From CALHVX01 sp964640725 (lineage in GTDB: Bacteria > Pseudomonadota > Gammaproteobacteria > Pseudomonadales > Azotimanducaceae): a stretch of DNA of 64,000 bases. Below, one piece after another: positions 10,486 to 20,314 of the stretch (position 1 is the first letter of the stretch; each line of letters starts with the position of its first letter). Below the pieces are notes generated by a model. It was given only the letters and a program-made list of their open reading frames with translations, had not been told where the DNA came from and did not search any database. Where the stretch lies: positions 124,001 through 188,000 of the forward strand of contig CAZXIJ010000005.1 of assembly GCA_964640725.1 (NCBI GenBank), written 5' to 3'. Made by a program: the position numbers and the translations under genes.

Positions 10486-13097
10486 CCGCCGGCGGATGTC
10501 GGGGCAGGCCGGAAGTTGTCGCGCAGGAAGCGGATCAGGTCTGCCATAGCAAAGGGCTTGCTGAGCACCGGCGCCGGCAGCGGGCGATCGTGCTCTTCCG
10601 CATAGCCGCTGACCAGCAGGATCGGCACATCGGGTTGCTGTGCCTGCAGCCAGGCCGCCAGCCCCGCGCCGTCCAGCTCGCCGGGCATGCGCAGGTCGCT
10701 GAACACCAGGTCCGGCGCAAGGCCATCGTCGAGCAGACGCCGCGCCTCGTCCGCGCTGGCACAGCGCTGCACCCGGGCACCGAGGCGATCCAGCATGGCC
10801 GCCATCAGTTCCCCCACGTTCAGGTTGTCTTCGACCAGCAATACCTCGCGGCCTGCGAGCACCGCGGTAGGCACCAGGTCGTCGGCGGCTGCCGGCACCG
10901 TCTCCGCGGACCGGGGAAAACTCAGCACCGCCTTCGTACCGACGCCCGGTTCGCTGTGCAGCGCCAGGGTACCGCTGCTGGCCTGCGCAAAACGCTCGAC
11001 CGAACTGAGCCCCAGGCCGGTGCCCTGGTCAGCGTCCTTCGTGGTGTAGAAGGGTTGTGCTGCTTGCGCCAGCACCTCCCGCGACATGCCCTCGCCTTCG
11101 TCGACCACTGTAAATGCGACCCGACCGGCTTCGTCACCGACCCGCAGGAACACGGACCCGGCCATGGCGCTGGCGTCGGCGGCGTTGCGCAGCAGATTCA
11201 ACAGCGCGCTGGTCAGCTGATAAGGGTCCACGACCAGCACCGCCTCAGGGGTTTCGTTCGCGATCTCCAGCCGCGTACGCCCCCGCATCGCGGTCTGGAA
11301 CAGCGGCGCGTTCGCTTCCAGATAGGCGGCAACGGCTACCGGGCGCGGCTCCAGCTCGCGAGTGCCGGCAAAAGCCCGGAGCGAATCCACCAGCTGCGAG
11401 GCGCTGGCAGCGGATTGGTTCGAGACGCCCACCGCCCGGCGCAGCTCCGCGGTTGTCGCTTCGCTGCTTAACACTTCGTTGGCGCCAACGATGATCTGCA
11501 GCAGGTTATTGAAATCGTGTGCCATGTTGCCCGCCAGCAGCCCGATGGACTCGATCCGGCGCCGCTCGGCGAGTTCCAGCTCGTGGGCAGACTGCCGCTC
11601 AAGATTCAGCGCAATCGCGTCGCTCTTTTCTGCCACGGTCTCCGACAGCGCCCGATTCGATTCGCGCTGCGCCTCGCGCAGGCGTTTCTGGATTCGGCGA
11701 TCGTGCTCCAGACCCGCAAGCCAGGCGACCAGCACCAGCAACGCAACGCCAAGCAATATGGCCAGCTGCCGGTTGCGCTGCGTCGCCGCGGCCCGCTCGC
11801 TGGCCAGGGCCGTTTGCACACGAATCGATTCTTCTTCGGACCGCAGCCGCGCCAGCTCGCGCTCGCTCTTTGCCTCCGCCATCCGCGCTTCGTAGTAGCG
11901 GTCCAGCTGCGCATTGCGTTCGGCCCGGGCCCGTTGATGCAGCGCCAGTAGCCGGTCGAGGGCAGCGCTCGCTGCGTCACCACGCCCAAGGCCCAGGGTG
12001 GCGGTCAGGGCCAGCTCTGCGGCTGCCGTTTGCACCGGCAGGATATCGATACCGCCTGCTTCGATCCGCTCCAGTACCGGCAGAGCATCCTGAAATGCCC
12101 GCTGCCGGACCATGACCTGAGCAAGCGCCAACAGCGCGTCCGCGCGCTCGTGCGCCCAGGGTTCCAGCAGCCGCGCGCCGGTCTCTGCGGCCACCCGTGC
12201 TGCCGGGAGCTGCCCAAGACCGAGCAGGGCCCGGGACTGAATGCGGTAAGCGTTGCCTGTGATCAGGTCGGGATCGTCCTGCCCCTCCGGCGCAGCCAGA
12301 AAACGCTCAAGCCCTGCCAGCGCCCGGGCGTAGTCGCCTTCGAAAACGGCCAGGTCATGGTCGTTCAGGAGCACAGAACGCGTGCTGTAGGACGCGGGCA
12401 GGGCGCGCACGAGCGGCGCGAGGGCATCCAACCAGTACCGCGCGCGCTGGTAGCGCCCCAGATTCATAAGCAGGATGACGAGGTTGTTCCCGGCCGGCAC
12501 TGCGACCTGAGCATCTCCGCGGTCGATCGCGCCCGGCAGAATCTCCTCGAAGACATCGGCCGCCTGCAGCGGGCGACCGCCGATGTAGAGCACCGTCGCG
12601 TGATTGACGCGCAGCGCTGATTCCACTCGCGGGTCCGTATCGCGATCCAGCAAGGCCAGCGCCTGCCGCAGCTGGTCCAGCGCCGTTTCCAGATCGCCGT
12701 CAATCACTTGACTGCTGGATGTCAGCATGGCCAGGAAGATATGCGCCGCTGGATCGTCAAGGCCTTCCAGCTCGCGCCGCACGGCCTCGATCACAGCCCG
12801 GGCTTCGTCCAGCCGTCCCAACCGGAGCAGCATCTTGCCCTGCTGCAGCTGAGCGCGGACGCGCTCCGCTGCCGACAGCGGCGGCCCGCTGTAGCCGGGC
12901 GCCAACAACGCCTGCGCGGACTCGAGGGCGCGCTGAAAGTCAGCGGGCAAAGCCAGCAAGGCATCGTCCAGCTGGCGCTGCAGGGAGCCCGCGGAATCGG
13001 CGGCCTGCAGCGGCAGCAAGGGCAGGCCGGCCAGCAGAGCCGTGACAAGCAAAGCAACGAGCTTCGCGGCGATCGCCCTGGCCGGCGAGCGGCGCAT
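10482..13097 (-). CDS. Hybrid histidine kinase with secreted TPR sensor and C-terminal receiver (second of tandem pair)
   Basis: 871 residues. A signal peptide (LVALLVTALLAGLPLLPLQA) leads to about 400 residues of alpha-helical TPR-like repeats. These are followed by a coiled coil, a transmembrane helix (about 441-461), HisKA with His527 in NMAHDFNNLL, HATPase_c (DEGEGMS, GTGLGLS) and a C-terminal receiver with Asp801 (FSDLRMPG) and a SKPF lysine. The start ATG overlaps the previous stop as TGATG, which implies translational coupling. It is the last gene of the seven-gene minus-strand operon and a paralogue of the gene just upstream. No phosphotransfer (HPt) or output protein is visible in the operon, so the output is unknown. 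Confidence 0.85.
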   Translation of the reverse strand: MRRSPARAIAAKLVALLVTALLAGLPLLPLQAADSAGSLQRQLDDALLALPADFQRALESAQALLAPGYSGPPLSAAERVRAQLQQGKMLLRLGRLDEARAVIEAVRRELEGLDDPAAHIFLAMLTSSSQVIDGDLETALDQLRQALALLDRDTDPRVESALRVNHATVLYIGGRPLQAADVFEEILPGAIDRGDAQVAVPAGNNLVILLMNLGRYQRARYWLDALAPLVRALPASYSTRSVLLNDHDLAVFEGDYARALAGLERFLAAPEGQDDPDLITGNAYRIQSRALLGLGQLPAARVAAETGARLLEPWAHERADALLALAQVMVRQRAFQDALPVLERIEAGGIDILPVQTAAAELALTATLGLGRGDAASAALDRLLALHQRARAERNAQLDRYYEARMAEAKSERELARLRSEEESIRVQTALASERAAATQRNRQLAILLGVALLVLVAWLAGLEHDRRIQKRLREAQRESNRALSETVAEKSDAIALNLERQSAHELELAERRRIESIGLLAGNMAHDFNNLLQIIVGANEVLSSEATTAELRRAVGVSNQSAASASQLVDSLRAFAGTRELEPRPVAVAAYLEANAPLFQTAMRGRTRLEIANETPEAVLVVDPYQLTSALLNLLRNAADASAMAGSVFLRVGDEAGRVAFTVVDEGEGMSREVLAQAAQPFYTTKDADQGTGLGLSSVERFAQASSGTLALHSEPGVGTKAVLSFPRSAETVPAAADDLVPTAVLAGREVLLVEDNLNVGELMAAMLDRLGARVQRCASADEARRLLDDGLAPDLVFSDLRMPGELDGAGLAAWLQAQQPDVPILLVSGYAEEHDRPLPAPVLSKPFAMADLIRFLRDNFRPAPTSAGG

Positions 13098-15727
13098 CAG
13101 CCGTGCTCCGCCAGGAAGTCCAGCAGCTGCCCGCCGGAAAAAGGTTTCTGCAGCAGCGGCACACTGGCGAGGGAGGCCTGCAGCTCGTCGTAACCGCTCA
13201 TGAGCAGCACTCGCATGTGCGGGTGCGTGGCCTGCACCTGGACGGCGAGCGCGGCGCCGTCCATCGCGCCCGGCATCTTCACATCGGTGAGCAGGCAGTC
13301 GAAGGACGGCGAGTCCGGCGCGTTCAGGATCTCGATCGCTTCCGCAGCGCTGGACACGTGACAAACCGTCACCGCAGCCATCTCCAGCACTGGCGCCAGC
13401 AGCCCGGCGACCAATGCGTTGTCTTCGACCAGCAGCAGCCGCTTGCCGGCCACCGGGCCTGCTGCGCCCGCGTCAGCCTGCGCCAGCTCCGGATCGTGGG
13501 ACAGCACCGGAACACGCAGCGTCACCCGGGTGCCCGCGCCAGACTCACTGTCGAGCAGCAGCTCGCCGCCGCTCTGGTGGGCGAAGCCCCGGGCCGAGCT
13601 GAGCCCAAGACCAAAGCCGGTGCGGCTGTCCTTGGTGCTAAAGAACGGCTCCGGCGCCTGCGCAAGTACCGCCGCGCTCATGCCGACGCCGTCGTCCCGA
13701 AGCTCGAGGTCGAGAAACTGCCGCTCAGCGACGCCGGACGGCACCGCGCCGGCCAGCTCGCCCTGGGTGAGGCGGGCGGTGAGACAGACCGCGCCGCCCT
13801 GGGGCAGCGCTTCTGCCGCGTTCGCGAGCAGCGCCAGCAGCGCGCTGGTCAGCGCCGCAGGGTCCACCATCAGCACGCTCGGCGCAGAGCGGTCGATCAC
13901 TTCAAGGCGCACAGCTTCGCCCAGCGCGGTCCGGAACAGCGCAGCGTGCTCGGACAGATAGCCCTGCACGTTGACGGCTTCCGGCGTCAGTTTTTGCCGG
14001 CTCGAGTACGCCAGCAGCTGCCGGACAATGGATGCCGAGCGTTCACAGGCTTCCTTGGATTGTGCCAGGGCCTGTCGGCCAGCTTCGCTAAGCGAACTCT
14101 TTTCGAACAGCTCGTTGCTCGCCAGCAGCACCTGCAGGAAATTGTTGAAATCATGCGCAACGCTGCCGGTAATGCGCCCGACGGTTTCCAGGTGGCGCTT
14201 GCGATCCACCGCCTCTCGCATCGATGCTTCCTGAGCAACGGCGGCGCTGAGCTGCCGCGTTGCCTCCTGCATGCGCTCTTGCAATGAAGCCTGCAGCGCC
14301 AGCTCCTGCTCCCGCAGGCGGCTCTCGAAGCGCCGCTGCGACTGCGTGTGGCTGTAGGCCAGGAGCAGCACTGCCAGCACGGCGAGAGCGGCCAGCAACA
14401 GGTTACGGCGCAGCAGTTCGGAGCGCGCCAGCGCCCGGGCCGACACCAGGCGGGCCGCCTCAACCCCTTGTGCCTGCCGCGCTGTGTCCAGCGCCGCCTC
14501 GCCACGCATCCCGGCCAGCCGGGTGTCGTAGTAGCTGGTGCTTTCAAGGGAGCTGCGCGCCAGCACCTGAGCCAGGGTCTCGGACAGATCTGGCACCAGC
14601 GCTTTGCCGTCATCCAGCGCGCCCCTTTCGATCAGCGCACGGAGGCGCAACGCCACAGCGTCTGCTGCGTGTACATTGCCCGGCGCCGGTTTGTCGGACT
14701 GCTCGGCGAGCGTTTGCAGCGCCTCATCGGGCAGCCCCAGGGCCAGCTGCGCCCGCGCCAGCACCATGGAGGCTTCCCAGCGATCCTTCGGCCAGGCGCT
14801 CAGCACCGTCTGGGCCTGGCGCGCCAGATCGATCGCCTGCCGCGCATCCCCCAGAGCCAGCTGCGCCTCGGCCAGACCGGTCAGCCCGCGACCGCGAACC
14901 ACCGGGGCCACGGGATTGCCCGACGCTGTGAGTGCCCGCAGGGGCGCTACGGCAGGGCCCGGTTCGCCGCGGCGCACCTGCAACCGCAGGACGGCGACAT
15001 CAAACACTGCCCGGTAGGCGGAGCGATCGACCCGGCGCCGCACTGGCTCCATGCGCGCCTGCCAGGTCAAGGCCTGCGCCGTGCGGCCCTGCAGCATCAG
15101 CAGCTCGATCAGATTGGCCGCAACGCCGATGGACTCAGTCAGCAGTCCCGCCTCCAACGCCTCGCCAACGGTGGTTTCGTAGGTCTCGACCGCGGCGACC
15201 AGATCGCCCGTGTCATAGAGCAACAGCGCGTAGTTGGCTCGTGCAATCAGCCGGGTCCGGATGCTGACACCGTCCAGGGAACCGGCCAGAGCACGCTCAT
15301 AACGTTCGCCGGCACCCTTCAGGTCGTTTGCCAGGAAGCGCAGTGACGCATCCAGATCCTGCACCCGCAGGTACAGGTCCGGCTCGACGCCGGGATTCAG
15401 GTCAACCAGCAGCCGCGCCAGCAACGGCTTGCACTCATCCCGGCGGGCCAGCCGCAGCAATGCCCGGCAGGCACTGTAGCGGGCTTTGCTGGCCAGCAAA
15501 GCCCGCCCCTGATCCCGGGAAGCGAGCAATTCGAGCAGGCGCAACGACGCGCGCAAACGTGCTTCGACATCGACCGGTTCCTGCTGCAGGGAGGCCTCTA
15601 CGATCCCGGTCAGGGCAGTCAGCTCAGCGCTTGCCGTTTCCGCCGCGGCCTGGGCGGCGCTGGCTGTCAGCATCAGACCGCTTGCCAGGGCAAGCCACAG
15701 CGCGCAGCAACCAGGCAACCGGCTCAT
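13097..15727 (-). CDS. Hybrid histidine kinase with secreted TPR sensor and C-terminal receiver (first of tandem pair)
   Basis: 876 residues with the same plan as its downstream neighbour. It has a signal peptide (LWLALASGLMLTASAAQAA), a TPR-like helical periplasmic region to about 440, a transmembrane helix (LLLAALAVLAVLLLAYS), HisKA with His525 in SVAHDFNNFL, HATPase_c (DDGVGMS, GFGLGLS) and a receiver with Asp815 (LTDVKMPG) and a QKPF lysine. Start ATG and the methyltransferase stop share ATGA. Both kinases have the conserved His within two residues of the same position, so the pair arose by tandem duplication. The AHDFNN box places them in the class of kinases that often carry C-terminal receivers. 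The ligand is unknown. Confidence 0.85.
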   Translation of the reverse strand: MSRLPGCCALWLALASGLMLTASAAQAAAETASAELTALTGIVEASLQQEPVDVEARLRASLRLLELLASRDQGRALLASKARYSACRALLRLARRDECKPLLARLLVDLNPGVEPDLYLRVQDLDASLRFLANDLKGAGERYERALAGSLDGVSIRTRLIARANYALLLYDTGDLVAAVETYETTVGEALEAGLLTESIGVAANLIELLMLQGRTAQALTWQARMEPVRRRVDRSAYRAVFDVAVLRLQVRRGEPGPAVAPLRALTASGNPVAPVVRGRGLTGLAEAQLALGDARQAIDLARQAQTVLSAWPKDRWEASMVLARAQLALGLPDEALQTLAEQSDKPAPGNVHAADAVALRLRALIERGALDDGKALVPDLSETLAQVLARSSLESTSYYDTRLAGMRGEAALDTARQAQGVEAARLVSARALARSELLRRNLLLAALAVLAVLLLAYSHTQSQRRFESRLREQELALQASLQERMQEATRQLSAAVAQEASMREAVDRKRHLETVGRITGSVAHDFNNFLQVLLASNELFEKSSLSEAGRQALAQSKEACERSASIVRQLLAYSSRQKLTPEAVNVQGYLSEHAALFRTALGEAVRLEVIDRSAPSVLMVDPAALTSALLALLANAAEALPQGGAVCLTARLTQGELAGAVPSGVAERQFLDLELRDDGVGMSAAVLAQAPEPFFSTKDSRTGFGLGLSSARGFAHQSGGELLLDSESGAGTRVTLRVPVLSHDPELAQADAGAAGPVAGKRLLLVEDNALVAGLLAPVLEMAAVTVCHVSSAAEAIEILNAPDSPSFDCLLTDVKMPGAMDGAALAVQVQATHPHMRVLLMSGYDELQASLASVPLLQKPFSGGQLLDFLAEHG

Positions 15728-16335
15728 ACAGACGCCGGCCGGCGGCGCGCCAGCATGCGGGCAAGAGCAACCCGACGCCCGTCCGGATCGGCGCAGTAAC
15801 CCTCCTCCAGGCTCAGGCAGCACAGACTCGGTACCGCCGCAGGAAGGCTCCCGGGGGCGACGCGGAACGCAGCGCGGCCGGGACCAGCCAGCGGCCATCG
15901 GGGCGCGCCCGGCACCTGCAGATGCTCCTCGACGAAGAGGTAACCGCCAGGCGCGAGCAATGCGGGCAGCTGCGACAGCAGGCGGAAATTGACGTAGCGC
16001 ACCAGCACGATCAGCGCGAAGGTGCCGGCCGCGGCCGACAGCCCGGGTTCCAGATCCAGGATCCGGGTCTCCACCGTCAGCTGTCGCGCGGCGGCTGTGA
16101 GCTGCAATCGCTCGATGGCCACCGCCGAGCCGTCTACCGCCACGACCTGGTGTCCCTGCTCAGCCAGATAACAGGCATTGCGACCGGCGCCGCAGGCCAG
16201 GTCCAGGGCCCGGGACCCGGGGGGCAAGGACAGGCGCGGCAGCCACCGCGCCAACGCTGCGCTCGGGTGACTGCGATCGCCGTACGCCCCGGCGGCATAG
16301 CGCTCGTTCCAGCGCTTTTGATCGGCCGCACTCAT
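15724..16335 (-). CDS. Class I SAM-dependent methyltransferase (TehB-like)
   Basis: 203 residues, short for the class but with the main motifs. The N-terminus KRWNERYAAGAYGDR is typical of TehB/Tam-like methyltransferases. Motif I is LDLACGAGRNA (about 45-55), followed by VVAVDGSAVAIERL, and motif IV is FALIVLVRYVN. It starts with an ATGA overlap on the YihY gene and ends with an ATGA overlap on the first kinase, so it is firmly inside the operon. The acceptor substrate is unknown. The link with membrane-sensor neighbours suggests modification of a membrane or envelope component, but that is only inference from position. Confidence 0.82.
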   Translation of the reverse strand: MSAADQKRWNERYAAGAYGDRSHPSAALARWLPRLSLPPGSRALDLACGAGRNACYLAEQGHQVVAVDGSAVAIERLQLTAAARQLTVETRILDLEPGLSAAAGTFALIVLVRYVNFRLLSQLPALLAPGGYLFVEEHLQVPGAPRWPLAGPGRAAFRVAPGSLPAAVPSLCCLSLEEGYCADPDGRRVALARMLARRRPASV

Positions 16336-17345
16336 TCGCTGGTGTCCCGGTCCAGGTGCCGCCAGCTGGGGATGGTGCCCAGGGTATCGGCAACGGTTGC
16401 GCCGCGTTCTCCCATCGGTCGCGGGACGCCGACGGTGCTGTCGACCTGAGTCTGGTGCTCAAGCTCGGCGTTCAGCTCGCCGCCCAGCAATACCGCATAG
16501 GCCGACACGAAAAACCACATGAGCAGCACGACCACTGCGCCGAGCGCACCGTAGGTTTCCTGGTAGGTCGAGAAGTTGGCAACGAACCAGGAGAAGCCCG
16601 CACTGGCCACAGCCCAGACCAGCAGGGCGAACACCGCCCCAAAGGACACCCAGCGCCACTGGGCCGAGCGCCGGCAGGGACCGAAGCGGTACGCGACGCC
16701 GAGGGCAATCAGCACCACGATCGCGATCACGATCCAGCTGGCAATACGGACCAGCCATTCCGCCGGCGCCGAGAAGGTCACGAAGCTGAGCACCGTCGGC
16801 ACCACGGCCAGCACCAGCAGCATGAGCGCAAACAGGATCAGGCCCAGCAGCGTAAACAGCAGCGCCTGTGCGCTGAGGAGAAAAAAGGATCGAACCTCGA
16901 TCTCGTCGTACACAGCGTTCAGGCCCCCAAACAGGGAACGCATGGCCTTCGACGCGCTCCACAGGGACAGGATGACCGACAACAGAATGCCCCAGCTCAG
17001 CGCGCGTTCCTCGGCGCTGGCCAGGTCGTTGAGCTGCGTGGTCACGATCGATCTGGCGTCTTCGGGCAGATAGGCGGACACCGCCGTGATCTGCTCGTGC
17101 ACGTCCGCCGGCGTCACGACCAGCCCATAGATGGAAATCAATGCAGCCAGCGACGGCGCCACGGACAGCAGGCCGTAAAAAGCCATGCCGGCGGCAACCA
17201 GCGCAATATTGTCGTGCCGGGCCTCGTGCATGACCCGCAGCAGGACGTCCCGCCAGCCGCGCAGCGGCATCTCCCAGGGCGAGCCGGCGTAGCGCCCGCG
17301 ATCATCAATGCTGGCGACGTCCGCGACCGGATTGCCTTCACTCAC
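16332..17345 (-). CDS. YihY/BrkB family inner-membrane protein
   Basis: About 337 residues with six predicted transmembrane helices, as in the YihY/virulence factor BrkB family (once called ribonuclease BN). Family-typical segments are NIALVAAGMAFYGLLSVAPSL, LWSASKAMRSLFGGLNAVYD and TYGALGAVVVLLMWFFVSA. The family's biochemical role is not settled. I start at GTG (17345), which overlaps the DUF3482 gene by eight bases; ATG codons further in would cut the conserved N-terminal helix. The stop overlaps the methyltransferase start by four bases (ATGA). Confidence 0.87.
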   Translation of the reverse strand: MSEGNPVADVASIDDRGRYAGSPWEMPLRGWRDVLLRVMHEARHDNIALVAAGMAFYGLLSVAPSLAALISIYGLVVTPADVHEQITAVSAYLPEDARSIVTTQLNDLASAEERALSWGILLSVILSLWSASKAMRSLFGGLNAVYDEIEVRSFFLLSAQALLFTLLGLILFALMLLVLAVVPTVLSFVTFSAPAEWLVRIASWIVIAIVVLIALGVAYRFGPCRRSAQWRWVSFGAVFALLVWAVASAGFSWFVANFSTYQETYGALGAVVVLLMWFFVSAYAVLLGGELNAELEHQTQVDSTVGVPRPMGERGATVADTLGTIPSWRHLDRDTSE

Positions 17346-18783
17346 GGCCGGACACCTCCGCGGTCGCCGATGTCGCCAGTGCCTCTTCGACCAACGCCGC
17401 GAGCGCTGCGCGGCGCTCATCGCTCACGCCGTCGCGGCGCAGTTTGCCGAACTGCCGGGCCAGACGCCGCCGCAGATCGGGCGCCAGCTGATCCATCTGG
17501 TGTTCGGCGGCCGCGAGGTCCAGGGCCAGCGCTTCGCGCCGGGCGTGATTGCGCTCGCTGATGAGCTGATGGTGGAGCCGCGCTCGGCCCAGAACCACAT
17601 AGGGGAAATTGGCGTCGCCGACGGGACCCACTTGCAGCACTTTGCCGCCGAGGGGCTGCCCCAAGACCGACACTTTGGCCAGCTCTTCGCTGCCAAACCA
17701 GGCGCTGGCACTGCCAATCACGGCGCCGACACCGGCGCCCAGAAACAGCGACGCACCGCCCAGCAGCAAATCGACACCGCCGCCGGCCATCGCGCCAGAA
17801 ATCGCGCCGGTCACCAGCAGCTGCTGGCGCGATAGCCCGAACAGCTGCCAGCTTTCCCGGGCAAAGAGTTCCGTTTCCAGCAGGCGGTCGGTGTCGGTAC
17901 CTCCGGACAGCTGAAAATGCCGGTAACGTTCGGCGACGGCTTTGCGCGCCCGGGACTCCCGACGCCGTATCCGGGCCTTGAGCTGATCGGTGAGCGTTTC
18001 CTGCAGCATCTGCCGCTGCGCGTCATCTGGCGCCGTGGCATCCAGCGCCTGGCGCGCATCGAAACTGAGGACGTCGCACAGCAGGTCGGCAATGTCGGCC
18101 GCGCTCTGCCGGAGCCGGGCCGCACGCTCGCCGGTCAGCGCGGTCACGGCCCGGGTCAAGGCCGGCTTCCAGCGCTCGTCCAGCTCGGCAAAGCCCCGCA
18201 GCAGGTCGAGCCGCTTGTCAAAATCTGCATGCATGGCATCAAACACCCGGACGATGGAAAAATACTGTCCGAGCGCAGCGCGCCACTCGCCCACGTAGTC
18301 GCCGGCACCGATCAGGTTAATGAGCGCCATGCGCGGGCGTCCGGTCCAGCGCAAAACCTCCATCTCCAGCTCGTACTCTGCGCCGTAGGGTTTCGCGCCG
18401 TCCACGACGTAGAGAATGCCGGCACCATCGCACAGCGGCCGCAGCAACTCGCATTCGTCATGGAATCGAGCGTCGTTCCTGTGCGCTTCGACGAACGCGG
18501 CCACCAGCGCCGGCCGCTCGCTGGCATCGGTTTCCTGCGCTCGCAGCCAGGCCAGCAGTTCCCGGGCACGCTGAAAGCCCGGCGTGTCGACCAGCTCGTA
18601 GAGCAGCTCGCCGTCCAGCTGCAGCGCAAAGCGACGCGATGTTCGGGTCGTGCCCGGGACCGGCGAGACCGCGATGGCGTCATCTTCCGCAAGCGTCGCA
18701 ACGATACTGCTCTTGCCCTTGTTGGGGTGGCCAATGACCGCAAAGCGCGGCGCTGCAGACAGGGCTGCGTGCTCTTCCGTCAT
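17338..18783 (-). CDS. DUF3482 domain GTPase
   Basis: A 481-residue protein with an N-terminal Era/TrmE-like G domain: P-loop GHPNKGKSS (about 19-27), switch threonines in PVPGTTRTS, G3 motif DTPGF, and a later ILYVVDGAK. The C-terminal part (DUF3482) has a Gly-rich hydrophobic stretch (GAISGAMAGGGVDLLLGGAS, then ASLFLGAGVGAVIG) suggesting membrane contact. DUF3482 GTPases are commonly encoded next to DUF2868 proteins, as here (ATGA overlap upstream). The function of the pair is not known. The start is ATG 18783; a longer in-frame form would read into the DUF2868 gene. Confidence 0.85.
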   Translation of the reverse strand: MTEEHAALSAAPRFAVIGHPNKGKSSIVATLAEDDAIAVSPVPGTTRTSRRFALQLDGELLYELVDTPGFQRARELLAWLRAQETDASERPALVAAFVEAHRNDARFHDECELLRPLCDGAGILYVVDGAKPYGAEYELEMEVLRWTGRPRMALINLIGAGDYVGEWRAALGQYFSIVRVFDAMHADFDKRLDLLRGFAELDERWKPALTRAVTALTGERAARLRQSAADIADLLCDVLSFDARQALDATAPDDAQRQMLQETLTDQLKARIRRRESRARKAVAERYRHFQLSGGTDTDRLLETELFARESWQLFGLSRQQLLVTGAISGAMAGGGVDLLLGGASLFLGAGVGAVIGSASAWFGSEELAKVSVLGQPLGGKVLQVGPVGDANFPYVVLGRARLHHQLISERNHARREALALDLAAAEHQMDQLAPDLRRRLARQFGKLRRDGVSDERRAALAALVEEALATSATAEVSGRE

Positions 18784-20300
18784 GGCTGGGCAACCTCCGT
18801 CGTCGCGGCGCCCCACTGCCAAACGCCGATGCGCACGTCTTCCCCACGGCCCAGGGTCTGGGTCCAGATCGACAGGTCCATGGGTGCCGGCGCCTGACCT
18901 TCAAGGCCCACCGGCACCACCAGCACCCGCCCCTCGGGGCCAAGGGCGGCCTGGACACGGCCCGCGAAATCGACAAACTCCAGCAAGGGCGGCTCCCAGG
19001 CTTTGACCAGCACAACGACGAATTGCGCGGTCAGCGCCTCGAGCCGGGCCTGCTCCTGCGCGAGCGGGGTTTGCGTGGACAACGCCAGCTGCATGGCGAC
19101 ATCGCCGCCCAGGTGCGCCGCGCACCAGGCCGGCAGAGCGTCGGGAGCCACCGCGTCATTCCAGTTCAGCAACGCCGTGGTGTCGGCCGCGACAGCAATG
19201 CGCTGCGCGCCCCCGGCGCCGGGCGTCTCCCGGGGACCCGGCACTGCCACCGATACGGTTTCAGGCTGATCGACCTGGTGATCCACCACGGCGGTCGCCA
19301 TTCGCTCGAACAGTTGCTGTACGCGGGCATCATTGAACAGCACCCGGCGCTGGGTCGCACGCAACCGCCAGCCAGCGAGCAGCGCGAGCAGCAGCCGCGG
19401 CAACAACCCGTAGAGCGCCACCGCGGCGAGCAGGAAAGGCCACCAGTCTCCCAGCCGCGACACCTGTTCCGGCGCCAGGTCCGCGGCGCGATTGAACTGC
19501 GAGAGCCGGACCAGTTCCGGGTCCGGCACGGCGGCCGGCCACAGCGCCTGGAACGGCGCGCTGGCTGCGGCGACAAAGGCCACCACGGACTCGGGCGCAA
19601 CGCGCAGCGTTGTGCTCCAGCCAAAGGTGAGGTCGCTGAAGGTGACGCGCAGCGCGATCACCACGAGGCTGGCGACAAAGAACGCCACGGCAAAGGCCTG
19701 TCCGAACAGCAACAGCTGCCACTTGCCGATGTCCCGCAAGCCGCGCCGCAGTCCGGCTGCAGCAACGGTGCCCGGCCCGCCAAACCAGCCAAAGCGACCG
19801 TCCGGAGCCCGCCGGTTCAGCCACGCCGAAACCCACTGGCCAGGGCTGAAACTGGCGAACACATCCTGCAGCCATCCCAGGCCCGGCAGGCGACCCGGCA
19901 GCAACGCAAGCGTAGCCAGCAGCAGCACGGCCGGAAGGAAAACCAGGACCCCGAGCAGCCCAACCAGGTTCACCGGCGCGCTGCCGTCATAGCGCAGGCC
20001 GATGGAAGTGGCAGCCGCACCGCAAGCCAGACCCAGTACCACCAGCAGTAACAGGCCCAGCCGCCGCGCCCGGTCGACGCCCGGAGCTGCTGGCAGCCCC
20101 GCGCCCTCTTGCGCGACGGCCGGCGCGCCGACTGCGCGCCACCAGCCACGCAGCGCCTGCAGACGGTCAGCGGAACTGCCCCCCTGCGGTTGCCAGCTGT
20201 GTTCGAGCGCCAGGGCCCGGTCACGACGATGCCGAACATCGAGCGGCAGCTCGCGGTCGTTCTCCAGCGCGCCAGCAATGTCCAGCAGAAAGCCGAGCAC
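18780..20300 (-). CDS. DUF2868 domain membrane protein
   Basis: About 506 residues with an N-terminal soluble part, four or five transmembrane helices spread from ~75 to ~330 (LGLLLLVVLGLACGAAATS; LVGLLGVLVFLPAVLLLATL; LLLFGQAFAVAFFVASLVVI; WWPFLLAAVALYGLLPRLLL) and a C-terminal alpha/beta-looking domain. This matches the DUF2868 family found beside DUF3482 GTPases. The start is uncertain. GTG at 20300 lies 14 bases after the metallopeptidase stop, and an ATG at 20390 would overlap that gene by 76 bases. I prefer GTG. Confidence 0.8.
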   Translation of the reverse strand: MLGFLLDIAGALENDRELPLDVRHRRDRALALEHSWQPQGGSSADRLQALRGWWRAVGAPAVAQEGAGLPAAPGVDRARRLGLLLLVVLGLACGAAATSIGLRYDGSAPVNLVGLLGVLVFLPAVLLLATLALLPGRLPGLGWLQDVFASFSPGQWVSAWLNRRAPDGRFGWFGGPGTVAAAGLRRGLRDIGKWQLLLFGQAFAVAFFVASLVVIALRVTFSDLTFGWSTTLRVAPESVVAFVAAASAPFQALWPAAVPDPELVRLSQFNRAADLAPEQVSRLGDWWPFLLAAVALYGLLPRLLLALLAGWRLRATQRRVLFNDARVQQLFERMATAVVDHQVDQPETVSVAVPGPRETPGAGGAQRIAVAADTTALLNWNDAVAPDALPAWCAAHLGGDVAMQLALSTQTPLAQEQARLEALTAQFVVVLVKAWEPPLLEFVDFAGRVQAALGPEGRVLVVPVGLEGQAPAPMDLSIWTQTLGRGEDVRIGVWQWGAATTEVAQP

Positions 20301-20314
20301 GTCTCGGCCGCTGG